Source: Notospermus geniculatus
Lineage: Eukaryota; Nemertea; Pilidiophora; Heteronemertea; Lineidae
Direction of reading: 5' to 3'
Length of the DNA: 64,000 nt
NCBI GenBank assembly: GCA_002633025.1
Contig: NMRB01000082.1
Span: 503,080 to 567,079 of the forward strand
Part shown: positions 37,601 through 51,498 of the stretch, piece by piece
How positions within the stretch are numbered: position 1 is the stretch's first letter
Layout: each line of letters starts with the position of its first letter
The notes under the pieces: generated by a model
The model's input: only the letters and a program-made list of their open reading frames with translations
Told to the model about the DNA's origin: nothing
The model's database searches: none
Made by a program: the position numbers and the translations under genes

Positions 37601-40600
37601 AAACCAATCACGTTATTAGTAAAGCCAATACTTACTTCTGACACATCTTCGTAATCTAAAATCGAATATCCATGGCCTGCTACACCCTGAAACGAGGCAA
37701 TATGTTTTGTTATTTCTGTGTTTATACACCTGTGTGAACAGTCCTTTGTTTTACAAATACCAGTGTCTCGGAAAATACGCAGAGTGAAATCTCAAAACGG
37801 TGGTTCCTGTAGGCTTGCATATATTACAGCCTCAAGGCAGTCTGTAGAATCACATCAACATTTCTACCATTAACATGTTGTACCTACTTGGAACGCATTT
37901 CCTTCCGTTATATTTCTGATCAATGCGGCATCCTGAAAATGAATACGAACGTTCTATATTACGTATTTTGTGTGCGCGACATCATATTTGCCAGGAATGA
38001 TGATTGGAAGTACATGTATGTCGGTTATAAACCTCTACTCCCACCCCTTGTGGGGAAGGGGAGGGCTGCTGAACGAATCACTCGCTATAAATACCATACA
38101 GATATATCCACACATCCGTGTGGGAAAACCTTTGATTTCTGTATCAATAGGTAAACTTTACTTACGAGGAATCCGTGTGCAAACGAATCCATTTCCTCTG
38201 GAGCCCCTTTTGCAAACACAGGAATACCTTCCCCTGACAACTCGACAAGTTGCATACCTGTGACATCGTCGGTATCGCAATCTCCTCAACACTCCAGGTG
38301 CCTTACACCAGTACATTGCTCTGCAACCTGCAATTACTACTCTTTGACCGACCTGAAATTAATATAAAGTAGTCAGCTCTTCAACATTAGTCCGTACTTT
38401 CACCCTGGTATCATAGCATAGGTGGAGAGATAATTCTCTATACCAAGCATCCCTTAATCGTTTTTTCCCAAACTCAAGCTCATTTTATGCAACAAATTGA
38501 TGCGTCTCAAAGTAGTTCACAGGACACAGTAGCGATTCCATCATCTTATACTCACCCTTTGGTGAAATACGGTATGTAGCCAGAACTTACATTAATATGC
38601 TGTCCATCCCTGAGGTCGCATCCACACCTCGATCGACGAACGCAATTATTTCCAAGACGGAAGTAGCCGTTTTTACACTGACAGCAATCGTGGACTCTAT
38701 GACCCCTCTTGCAAGAACGAGGGATTTTCTGCCGGTAACAGGATGGTTCACAAAGAGGGTACATCCACAGTTTATAGACAGCATGTCGCTCGCATTTCTT
38801 GGCTGGAATGGAAATCGAAAAGTAAAAGAAAACTACCACGTGATTGCACTGTTAGAAATAACAGAAGATTTTACAGAAAATCTGTGCAGCAGAGTCCCCA
38901 GGACGGTTCTGTAAAATTACAGACCTGATCTGTAAAATTACAAACTTAAATAAATGTCAACAGAGATTTGACTGGAGGCTGACCAAATTATATTTTCATA
39001 CTGCCCTCAGAAGGCATCGTTATGGGATGTCCAATGGAGTCCAGCCAATACAGGAAAACATGAATCATACCATAAAAAAATTATGTAAATTTACAGAAAG
39101 TGCTGGGGACTCTGCTGCAGGGAATTTCTGTAAAATTACTGCAGAATTACTACTGTAAATTTAATAATTTCTAACAGTGTGGCTACGATGTTGAGAGGCG
39201 AACCAATTATCACATCGATGATCAAGGAATTGACGAATGGCAGTTGATAAGAACGTCTAACTAATATCATGCCATAATATACAATTAAAGAATTTACCGA
39301 TATACACCAACTATCTATTTCGTATTGCCCTAGGGGTTCAACTTAAGAAATGGTTTCAAGTCAACACAACTGCAGATTCATCACACCGTCTCACTCAATC
39401 TCGTCCAGGAAGCATTTGTAATGGTGGATACTTGTCGAGGTCAACATCCTTTCGTAGAACCGACCGACTGATAGGGCCAACCATTTCCAAACTTTTTGAA
39501 GCAAGGCGGTAAAAATAGTCCTAAATGTTTTTTCTGAATGCAACCCACTCACGACAACTATTTTATTCATCGGGGAATAGAACAGTTTTCAAGTTGAAGA
39601 CTGTCGTTTAGACTTTATCACTATTTATTACTTACGGCAGAACCTCCGACTTCTCCAGGCAGTTGGGTGGAATCCCCGTAAAACACAGGCCTCGGCAAAT
39701 GCCCCTACATTGCTACAAACAACTCTAGGCACATCGACATTCGCGGTCCGCTGTTTGGAGAAGAAGCATACATCAAATACACAGTTTCTTCGGTATCTCA
39801 TCCAATTAACCAGGCCACTGGCGATGCAAGTCTTGAATGGTCCATGCTTCGATCCGATGAAACCACAGTGTTTATTGTCAACTGCCTTCCTTCTCCAAAT
39901 TCCCACACACGATCCGTCGACGGGCTTCGCCTTGCAATGCCTACAACAAAGTTCATCTTTATCAGAGCAACGTAAGTCACATGAATTAGTTTGAGGTATC
40001 GACAAATGTATTCAAATAATAAGTACGTAAAGTCTTAGCTACTTCCGCTTCTGAACTAAATAACATCGTCATCAAATTTCACCCGAACTCAACACTTATT
40101 TTTGTCAAGAACTTGGTAAAACTGACTACGAAAGCTTACTTGTGCTTTTGGACACCCGAGTCGTCAGGCACACCCCAGCTCGAAGCGAATTTCAATGGGC
40201 TTGTTGGTCTAGTTCCTCCCTTCGGAATCAGATCATCTCTCCTGTTTCCGTTGCAGTTACCACAGATGCCTTCAACTTTGTTTCCCAGGCTGGCGTCGAT
40301 GCAAGTGACCAGACACCAATGGGTATAGGATACAACCAAACCACACTGAGAAACAACCACCTTGAATAGACGGTTGTAGAAGTAGTATATCTTGATTCGT
40401 GTACCCCTTCTTGTCGTGATAGACGAAGCGAATTTCAATGGACTTGTTGGCCTATTTCCTCCCTTCGGAATCAGATCATCTCTCCTGTTTCCATTGCAGT
40501 TGCCACAAATGCCTTCAACTTTGTTTCCCAGGCTGGCGTCGATGCAAGTGACCAGACACCAATGGGTATAGGTTACAACCAAACCACACTGAGAAACAAC

Positions 40601-43600
40601 CACCTTGAATAGACGGTTGTAGAAGTAGTATATCTTGATTCGTGTACCCCTTCTTGTTGTGATAGTCATCGGGAATCTGCTCCTGGTGTACTCAACCGCG
40701 TCAATCTGGAATGCAGATATAACACGACCATCATGGAGCGCTATCGAAAAAACTGTTACATGTATCATCAAAATGAAATGACCTATCCCAAGTGCAAATG
40801 GAGAACCCAGTAATAGAATCAATGTTGCTTTTTGATGAGACATCAGTCACAGCGAAACCACAATTATACTTGTATTGCAGGACTACACCCTCGATGTCTC
40901 TAGTACAGCCAGGACCGTCTGCATCAAACGATAATTCGTTGAATGATACTGAAGCGGCAGGTCTAAGGCTAGAGACAAATTCAAACCGATTGGCTTCATG
41001 CCCGACCGACGTTTCCTTCCGTGACACCAATGACTAATGGCCAATCGATTGGGAACAATGACGTGAAACTAACAACATGAAAACACAACTTAAACGTCTA
41101 GCTCTACTTACGAAAAGTTTTCGGTACACATGAACGTATCTGATAGTTCTCTCCTCAACTTTCACATCCACCAGCCCGATGTAGCTCACTCTGTGGTTAC
41201 GGCCGAGAACGACATTCTTTTCCTCCACGCTGAAGTAACACTTCTTCATCTTGTACCTGTCCTTCAACTTGGTGAATACGTACTTACATTTTCCCATGAA
41301 GTGGATCATGCGTTTATCGAATTGACCGTAATGGGGATCACCCGAACCTCTACAGCAACACTGTCCTGTTGATGGAAGATGAAGTGATAGAAAGCAGACT
41401 GATGATGATTGTATCTGATCTCAAGACTACGGAAACAACTCACCTTCCAATACGTAATCGCATTCTTGTTAAATTAAATGCTAGTTAATGCCAGTACTTA
41501 CTTCTGACGCATCTTCGTAATCTAAAATCGAATACCCAAGGCCTGCGACATCCTGAAACGATACAGAGGTAATATTATATTTTCTGCTCTTTGCAACGAC
41601 TCGTTTTCGAACAGTCGTCGTAAAGAATCGCAAACGAATCATGAACTCGTCGTTAAAATGACACCTTTTAGGCCTTTGCTTTACAAATACATAGGGCCGT
41701 ATTCATAGGTGTTTAAGACGTAGACGCGTGTATCTTCGTCAAATGCATGGTGGAAGTGTGTGCATTTCGTGAAGTTACACGCGTCTAAGTCTTAAACACA
41801 CTTTATGAAAACGGCCCATAGAATCTCATACAATATCAAGCGAACATGACTACACTACTGCGGCAATCGTATCGTTGGAAGCAGGCGTTCCTTTTTCTGG
41901 GCGCATGTCATATTCTCAAAGTGAGAGTAGACCGTTGGTAAAGTCATGAACATTTATCTATCATAAACAACATTTTTGTACTACCTACTTGGGACGCATT
42001 TCTTTCCGTTAAACCTCTGATGAATGCGGCAAACTGAAAATGAATACGAACTTTTTCTGTTAATGTTTGGTGCGTGGCATCCATAGCGCCTGTCTCTTCG
42101 ATCACATATATTATGGTTTACATGTTTCTAATATTATTACCCCAACGTTGGTTAAGCACAGGGTGATGAAATCATCCACGTCCTTCAAAGTGATGGTCAC
42201 GACTTGTCGGAAAACAGTCCAAAGCAAACAAGCCTGGTGGCGTTAAGGTTCACGTAGTGAAATTATCGAAAAAAATATCGCAATTGAGGGACATGGGGCA
42301 CCATTTTAGAAATTCTGAACTTCCAATACCCGACATGGCCCTAAGGATAGTTCATTGCTTTGCCACCAGAGAAGTTATGGCACTACACGTAGGACCTAAT
42401 TCAGGCAGTGCTCATGCAGGAGGCGATTACCTGCACTCGACGCCTGCTTTGTTCACCCACGTGGTGATGATCGACTCATTATTCACTGGGAGGCAGGCAA
42501 GGCACGAACGTGTTGATTTCTAATTAGGCGTTTCATAAGAGTTATCTACATTAATAATTCATACCTTCTCTCAAAAATCGGCTAGTTTATAACCTTTCTC
42601 CCACAAAATGTATCATTTTACGCAAACAGCAAATTCGTTTGTGATGTTGAGTTATATCTAACAATCCTGAAACCCCTACGCCTTCCAATAATAGGCTCGT
42701 CCTGCCATGTATTGGATATCGCGAATGCACTGGGCATTAAACGCAATTTTTAGGTCAACTAACGAATATTATGGCCCCAGAAGAAATCCGAAGCAGCAAA
42801 TGGATATCTACTTTTAACTTATTAAGGTTATTCACTAAAAGTTCATCTCTATCGAAGGTTATCCGATTTTATTGGCTTCCAATCTTCAGCCGCACAATGA
42901 AAGTTTCCTGCGTGAGTGCGAAGCCCTGGTTATGATAATGTGAATAACCGCGCTATCGAAGAGTGAATCGGGCAAAACCGGTATGAAAATAATGGTCACT
43001 ACGTGAACCAATAATGGTCACTACGTGAACCAATACACCGGTTCCCCAGTCTGTGGCCCAGACTCCGAGTCAAATGCACGATAATGCAGCTGCATGAGAC
43101 GCTTCGCCACTACATGGCTCGGGTGTAGTCTATAACGACCGTGGTAGTAGTGTCAGTGGTAAAAGCCAAAAAGACCGTTACAAGTCACAAGCAAGAACAT
43201 GTACAGTACAATGTCGTTTTGATCGAATAGCTCGATTTTCAGGAGTACAGTCTCTGATACAAGTAACTCATCCACATCCACATTGGATATAAATTATCCA
43301 CACTGCATCGCTATAACACTTTACTCTGCTAAGAAAACCTTGGGATATTGACAACTCGATGACCCTTGTATCTTTGGCCACGGGGACATACTGTAAATAA
43401 GCAGGCAATAACGTGGTCAATCAGGGCCCATATTCATAAAACCTTGCTACATGTAGCTTAGTTGGCTGCTAGTTGTGTACATTGGCCTGTACAAACTAGG
43501 CACTTAGCAGCCAACTAAGCCTAGCAAGGTTTTATGAATATGGCCCCAGGTTGCTAATAGTCGGAGTACCACTCGTACTCTGCTGATTACATGTAAGTAA

Positions 43601-46600
43601 CTAAGCCGTAACTAAAAAAAAAGGATCATCAAGGCCCATACATAAATCATAGGCTATCTGATCTGAGACGTATTTCTCCTGAGATTCTCAGTTGGACATG
43701 ACTGTATACGTGCGTGGTCACCCATCCACGTAGTGATCGCGCTCAACATTGCTTAACTTCTAGCATGGGGCCAACGCGCCAACCACTAGGCCATAAAGGA
43801 AATCCTCCTTGGCCAGTGGGTTAAGCCATGCCAGAAAGTAGCTGCAAGGGGTTCAATGCATTGACAACTTACTCGCAACACATCTATGTCCGTTGAATTT
43901 TCGACCGCGGGGACATTCTGTAAACAAAATGGGCACGGGATTAAAGAATGCCGGCAGCACGAATTACAACTTTCGTTATTCAATTTTGTGGCGAACAAGA
44001 ACATCCTTGATTACGGGGGCTGGCAACAGCAACGAGCAAGGGTCATCTCGGGCTATATGTTCTTCTCTACCACTCAGGAGCGGATCCAAGGGGGCGCACT
44101 CGGCGCACGCCCCCCCCCCTTTGGCCAACAAATCTGTAAAATCGACCGAGAAATTCTGGAACTGGGCGCAAATTTCAATGTTCCTAGCACACGGCGCCCC
44201 CTCTCTTCCCAAATCCTGGATCCGCCCCTGCCACTCGCGAATTTCCAACAGATGACCACAGATCAGAGACGATGCAAAAAACGATTCTGTGTTGAACGAT
44301 CCTTTTGTGTGACTGTCAAGAAAGGTGAATGAGACGGAAGAAAGGCACCCAAGTTGTTGTCATTTGGTAATGACCGCAGGTGAAATGAAATTTGTTGTGA
44401 TTTCAGAGATAGCGGGAGCCAGTTGGAAAACTCCATGGGGCCGTTACACTCCTTTCGCAGTGTCTTCTCACTCATACCTATCGTTCATAGACACTGCTTA
44501 CAATGGCCCGATCCCCGCCGATTTACCACTAGAGGNCCGCCACCTGTCAATCATAGTGCTTATTATAATATGAATGGGAAAAGGGCACTGAATGCTCACT
44601 CTATGCGCCAATGTGAAAAAAACCTAATGTGTGAGAATGCCCCCCGTATAACAATGCCCGCTTTATTGTTCGGCGGGCACTCAAATAAATGGATCAGTGC
44701 CTCCTTCATTGTCACGTTGCCGCTTATTCCGTCAATCTTTTGTTTGGGGGCATTGGCAAACGGGGGGCAGTGAAAAACATTACACCTGGTTTATTTGCGG
44801 TGGTCACAATGTTTGCTTGCCATCTACGACTAATTTCTGTATTCGGCAAGCATTTTGCTTGCCAAATAACCACTTCCTTATTTACATGTAGGCCTAGGTG
44901 CATCGGTACACCAGTCTATGGCCTAGACTCACAATGCAGCTGCACGATATAGATACGCTTCGCCACAACATGAAGTCTACAACGACCGAGATAGCCCTAG
45001 TGGTAAAAGTAGCTAAAAAGACATTTACAAGTCACATACACATCACATTGAGTATAAATTATCAAGGCCGATATCCGCATCGCTAAATAACACTTCATTG
45101 CAGGGCCGGATCCAGGATTTAGAAATAGGGGGGGGCACAACCCTGAGGGCGAAGCCCTCAGTTGGCGCGGACCGCAGGTGCGTGCACACGAAGGGGGGTC
45201 CGGGGGGCCTCCCCCGGGAAAATTTGAAAAATCAAAGCTCTGAGATGCGATTTCCCAGCATCTTGACATGAAATACTAGACGATTTCCAAAAATGCAGTA
45301 AAAAACTCATGCCCCATGCACACGTGCCCACGTGCACCCCTCTGGATCCGGGCCTGCATTGTGATAGGGAGTTTTCGCAATGCCCCCGAAACGCCAACGC
45401 GAACACCAAACCCATTGTTCGATGCCACGAAGAGAGCACCGAACAAAAGGATAGATGTTCGCGTTGGCGTTTCGGGGGCTTTGCGAAAACTCTATATTGA
45501 CAACTTACTCGGAACACATCCACGTCCGTTGAATCTTTGGCCACGGGGACATTCTGTAAATAAGCGGGCATGAGATTGCTGAAATAACGTGGTCCATCGG
45601 AACGAGGTCACCCATCCCCCGGGACCCATCCACGTTGAACCCAATGGCTTAATAACATCCAGAGCCAATAAAAGCGCAGTACAGGCAGGAACTGAGTAAA
45701 CACTGTGTTTTGGGATAAATGCCCATTCCCGGAGATGTTGATAGCGACGACCCTCACCTCCAAATAAAGTGGGTCGCGTGTGTTTTTAAGGATGTGTTTC
45801 ATAGTCAGTGGAAAAAGGGGAAAAAGTAAAGTAAGCAGGCCTACCCATATTTACCATGGTGTTATACATTCCTGTTATTCCCGAAATCACAAAACAATAA
45901 TGGCAGTAACAGTGTTCTGTCGAGGGACCGGTGAGAGTCGACTGATACCTGTATCACGTGACTACCGGTACATAAATCTACCTCATACGATAACGCTATA
46001 CCAGTAAAATAAGTCAAACGACCCAGAACTTACTTTTGACACATTTTCGATATCTATGACTATACACGTAAGCCCCGGTACATCCTGAAAAGATGTAGAA
46101 GTCATGTAATAAGTTTATTAGATATCTGCTGCCAATAATCACATGTTTTTTAACAAATGTTCTTCTGCGTCCACACAGAATTTTCTCAAAAAACACCTAC
46201 CGGTACAATGAACTCTGCTAAAAAGTAATATCTGTATCACGTGACTACATAAATCTGTTACCTTCATGCTAAACCTGCAAAATAAGTCAAACGACCCAGA
46301 ACTTACTTTTGACACATTTTCGATATCTATGACTATACACGTAGGCCCCGGTACATCCTGAAAGGATGTAGAAGTCATGTAATAAGTTTAACAGATATCT
46401 GTTGGCAATAATCACATGTTTTTTAACAATGTACATCTGCATTCACACAGAATTTTCTCGAAAAACACCAACCGGTATAATGAACTATGGTAAAAAGTAA
46501 TATCTGTATCACGTGACTACATAAATCTGTTACCTTCATGCTATACCTGTAAAATGAGTCAAACGAGTCCCAGAACTTACTTTTGACACATTTTCGATGT

Positions 46601-49600
46601 CTATGACTATATACGTAAGCCCCGGTACATCCTGAAAGGATGTAAATAAAAGTCATGCAGTAAGTTGAACAGATATCTGCTGCCAATAATCACATGTTTT
46701 TTTAACAAACGTACTACTGCGTCCACGCAGAATTTTCTCGAAAAACACCTACCGGTATTTGGGACTCTGCTAAAAAGTAATATCTGTAGGCCCTATCACG
46801 TGACTACATAAATCTGTTACCTTCATGCTAAACCTGTAAAATAAGTCGAACGACCCAGAACTTACTTTTGACACATTTTCGATGTCTATGACTATATACG
46901 TAAGCCCCGGTACATCCTGAAACGATGTAGAAGTCATGTAATAAGTTTAACAGATATCTGCTGCCAATAATCACATGTTTTTTTAACAAATATACTTCTG
47001 CGTCCACGCAGAATTTTCTCGAAAAACACCTACCGGTATGATGAACTCTGCTAAAAAGTAATATCTGTATCACGTGACGCTAAAATCTGTTTCAGATCTC
47101 AGAGTGCCATTATTAGCATCACTACCTCCTCAGTTATCGGATGTTTCTAGTCATGTCCTCTGTTTTTATCTCCTTAATTCAGAGGGTAAAACTGTTATCG
47201 AACTGAGAAATTACTGTTTTCTTCTAAATATGATGGTTTTCTTTTGAATAACGCGATACGATTGCAGTATCACCTGTATCGGAGGCACTGTATAAAACTA
47301 AATTAAATTGATTGGCACATACATGTAACCAGAGTATCAGCCGTCGCAAGTTGGCACCCGTGCCAAAGGCAAAAATCAAGCGCCGCGCAACCGAAATACC
47401 CGCCAAACGGGGTTCTGCAATTTCGCCAGTTTCATTTTAAAGCAGAAAAAAATATGAAAAACCCAGTATTTTTTTAAATACGTGGAAAGAATGTCAACTT
47501 TGGGTTACACAATCAGTACAGTCACATTTCAAGGTAAATCAACAAAATGGGACGCAGGACAGCTGGACTAAAACTGCCTGCCGTTTTCTTTTAAATTCGT
47601 CGTAAGCAGCAATTGAGCGACATGAAACTTCTGACGCACACGTTTGACAGAGATTTAAACTGAAGCTGATGAACGGATTTCAATAAGAAACTGAGAAAAC
47701 ATAGAGTGGCAATAATCACATGTTTTTTGACAAATGTATTTCTGCGTATAACACACAGAATTTTCTCGGAAAACACCAACCGGTATAATGAACTCTGCTA
47801 AAAAGTAATATCTGTATCACTTGATTGCATAAATCTGTTACCTTCACGCTAAACCTGTAAAATAAGTCGTACAACCCAGAACTTACTTTTGACACATTTT
47901 CGATATCTATGACTGTACACGTAAGCCCCGGTACATCCTGAAAGGACAGAAGTCATGTGATAAGTTGAACAAATATCTGCTGCCAATTACATGTATCACA
48001 TGTTTTTAACAAATGTACTTCTGCTTCCACACGGAATTTTCTCGAAAAACTCGTATAATGAACTCTGCTAAAAAGTAATGTCTGTACCACGTGACTACAT
48101 AAATCTGTTACCTTTCACGCTAAACCTGTAAAATAAGTCAAACGACCCAGAACTTACTTTTGACACATTTTCGATATCTATGACTGTACACGTAAGCCCC
48201 GGTACATTCTGAAAGGATGTAGAAGTTATGTAATTATTTTCACAGATATCTGCTCTTAATAATCACATGTTTTTGAACAACTCTACAGTATTTCTGCTTC
48301 CAGGCAGAATTATCTCGTAAACCACGTATAATAGAATAGTCGAAAAAGATACGTGTATTCTATCAACATGTAGGACCTACTCGGAACGCATTTCCTTCCG
48401 TTAAATCTCTGATCAACGCGGCATACTGAAAAAAAATACGATTTCTTGTTATGTGATGCGTGGCATCCGTGACTCGTTGGATCACGTATCACCGTATTAG
48501 CCCGATTGGTTTTGAAAAATGATGAAAGTGGCCAAAGACCTTGCAAACACATGCAGTGACGTTCGAAATAGTGGTCATGACTTGTATTGTCGGAAAAATA
48601 TGTTTTAGTATGGCTACATCTCAGGAGTCTCAGAAAAAAATTATTTGCTTCATGGCATGTAGATTGTTAGCATCACTTTATTTTCTGGAGTATATTCTGA
48701 TGCAAATAACTGGGCCACCATCGATTAAGGGTCAAAAAGGCCATTTATTAATCTTAAATCTCTCTAAAAACGTGGATGTATTTCTCTTGAGATTCAAAAG
48801 CTTTGGGACATTGACAACTTACTGGGAACACATCTCCGTCCGTTGAATTTTTGACCGCGGGGACATCCTGTAAAAAATGGGCATGGAATTACCAAAAGAA
48901 TGCAGGCAGCATAAAATACTTTTAAAAAATGTGATTGTTATGTTATGCGAGACATCCTTGACTCGTTGGATGATGGATCACCCCGGCCAACAAAATAATA
49001 AAAGTGACGGCAACAAGCAAGGGTTATTTTGGGCTATATGTTCTCTACCACTCGCGACTTTCCAATACAAGACCACAATAAAGACGATGCGCGTCTCAAA
49101 AAAAACTATTCTGTTAGTAATGACCCCACGTGAAATGAAATTTGTTCATCGTATTGACTGTAATCATAAATAGATCTATTTATGCTGTAATGGAGCCTCA
49201 TCAACGGAGCCTCTGCAGCAACACTGTCCTGTGGATGGAAGACGAAGTGATAGAAAGCAGACTGATGATGATGTGTCTGATCTCAAGACTACGGAAACCA
49301 CTCACCTTCCAATAACTGCATTCTTGTAAACAAAATACATGTACATGTACTAATTAGAGCCAGTACTTACTTATGACGCATTTTCGTAATCTAACATCGT
49401 ATACCCAAGGCCTGCGACATTCTGAAACGATGCAGAGGTAATATTATATTTTCTGCTTTTTGCAATGACTCGTTTATGAAAAGCAATCGTAAAGGATCGC
49501 AAATGAATCATGAACTCGTCAAAGCCGGTGGATCACCCGCATTAAAACGACACTTTTTTAGTCCTTTTCTCTACAAACAAATATGACCTAATCTCGTAAA

Positions 49601-51456
49601 ATATTCAGTGAACATGTTTGAACATTCTGATTCTGATTCTGCTAAACCGGTAAAATAAGTCAAACGACCGAGAACTTACTTTTGACACACTTTCGATGTC
49701 TATGACTATACACGTAAGCTCCGGTACATCCTGAAAGGATGTAGAAGCAGAAATTCATAAGCTCGCCTTATAAATTTTTGGTAGAAGTCATGTAATAAGT
49801 TTAACAGATATCTACTGGCAATAATCACATGTTTTTGACAAATGTACTTCTGCGTACACACAGAATTTTCTCAGAAAACACCAACCGGTATAATGAACTC
49901 TGCTAAAAAGTAATGTCTGTATCAGTTGAGTGCATAAATCTGTTACCTTCACGCTAAACCTGTAAAATACATGTAAGTCAAACGACCCAGAACTTACTTT
50001 TGACACATTTTCGATATCTATGACTGTACACGTATGCCCCGGTACATCCTGAAAGGATGTAGAAGTCATGTAATATACTTCTGCATTCACACAGAATTTT
50101 CTCGAAAAACGCGTACCGGTATAATGAACTATGGTAAAAAGTAATATCTGTATCACGTGACTACATAAATCTGTTACCTTCATGCTAAACCTGTAAAATA
50201 AGTCAAACGAGTCTCAGAACTTACTTTTGACACATTTTCGATATCTATGACTGTATACGTAAGCCCCGGTACATCCTGAAATGATAGAAGTCACGTAATA
50301 AGTTTAACAGATATCTGCTGCCAACAAGATGACATTGTAAATGTCGTATGGTTCCCGATTAGGTACTTTTACATGAACGGTACATTGACAGAGATGAAGA
50401 TACATTGATAGAGATCGGGATACATTGATAGAGATCAGATGCATTGATAGGGATCAGGATACATTGATAGAGATCAGGATACATGTACATTGACAGAGAT
50501 CTGGATACATTGACTGATGGACAACGAAGCTGAATCCCACAGAACTTGATCTCATGCCAATAACTCATCTCATTGTTGACCTTGACCTTGATATTTGATC
50601 ATCAACGTCATTGATTGCATAATCAAAATGGGCAGCCTCAATTACCTAAGTATGGGTGATATCATGTCTCTATCTGTATCATGGCATAGATATTTCAAAT
50701 TCTCAAGTTTGACCTTGACCTTGACCTTTGATCGTTAAGGTCATTGCATAATCGGAATGGGCATCCTCAATAACCTAAGTATGGGTGATATCATGCCACT
50801 ACCTCTACGACAGGAAGAGATACTTCAAAGTATCAAGTTTGACCTTGACCTTGACCTCTGATCATCAAGGTCATTGCATAATCAAAGTGGGCATCCTCAA
50901 TAACCAAAGTATGGGTGATATCATGCCTCTATCTCTAACAGAGGCAGAGATATTTCAAATTATCAAGTTTGATATATCAAATCTCATGATATCTCAATCA
51001 CCCGGACACTGGAGGCTGAGAATTTTAACATAGTCCAGTCCTTGGATAAGTAGGCATGAACTAATACTTGTTTCATGTTACTCAGTTGACAATATGGCAA
51101 GTTATCTCAAAATATCAAATTTGTGATATCGATATCACCATGACCCCTACATCTCAGATCAAAAGTAATCAGTCCATTCGATTCCTAGGGTATGAAAACC
51201 TAAGGGTAGAACCTATTTCCATTGCACTAGGTGTTAAAGGAGCCGAGTTATGGCATCAGATAAAAGCGTGACGGAAAAAATATCAAGTCTGATATGTTGA
51301 TTACATCATGATGGAGGCATCTGATGTTGAAAATGATTAGCTCATTGGATTGCCCAGGTTGACAAACCTAGGGGTAGGATGTGTTACCAGAGCTGTAGCT
51401 GCTGAAGGAGATAAGATATGGAGGCGTGACAGACTGGACACACAGACAGACACACA

Positions 51457-51498
<42 letters not shown>

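Noticed and set aside
50359-51033. Short open frames of repeated residues in the 50.4-51.0 kb region
   Set aside because: They fall in minisatellite and core repeats of a mobile element.
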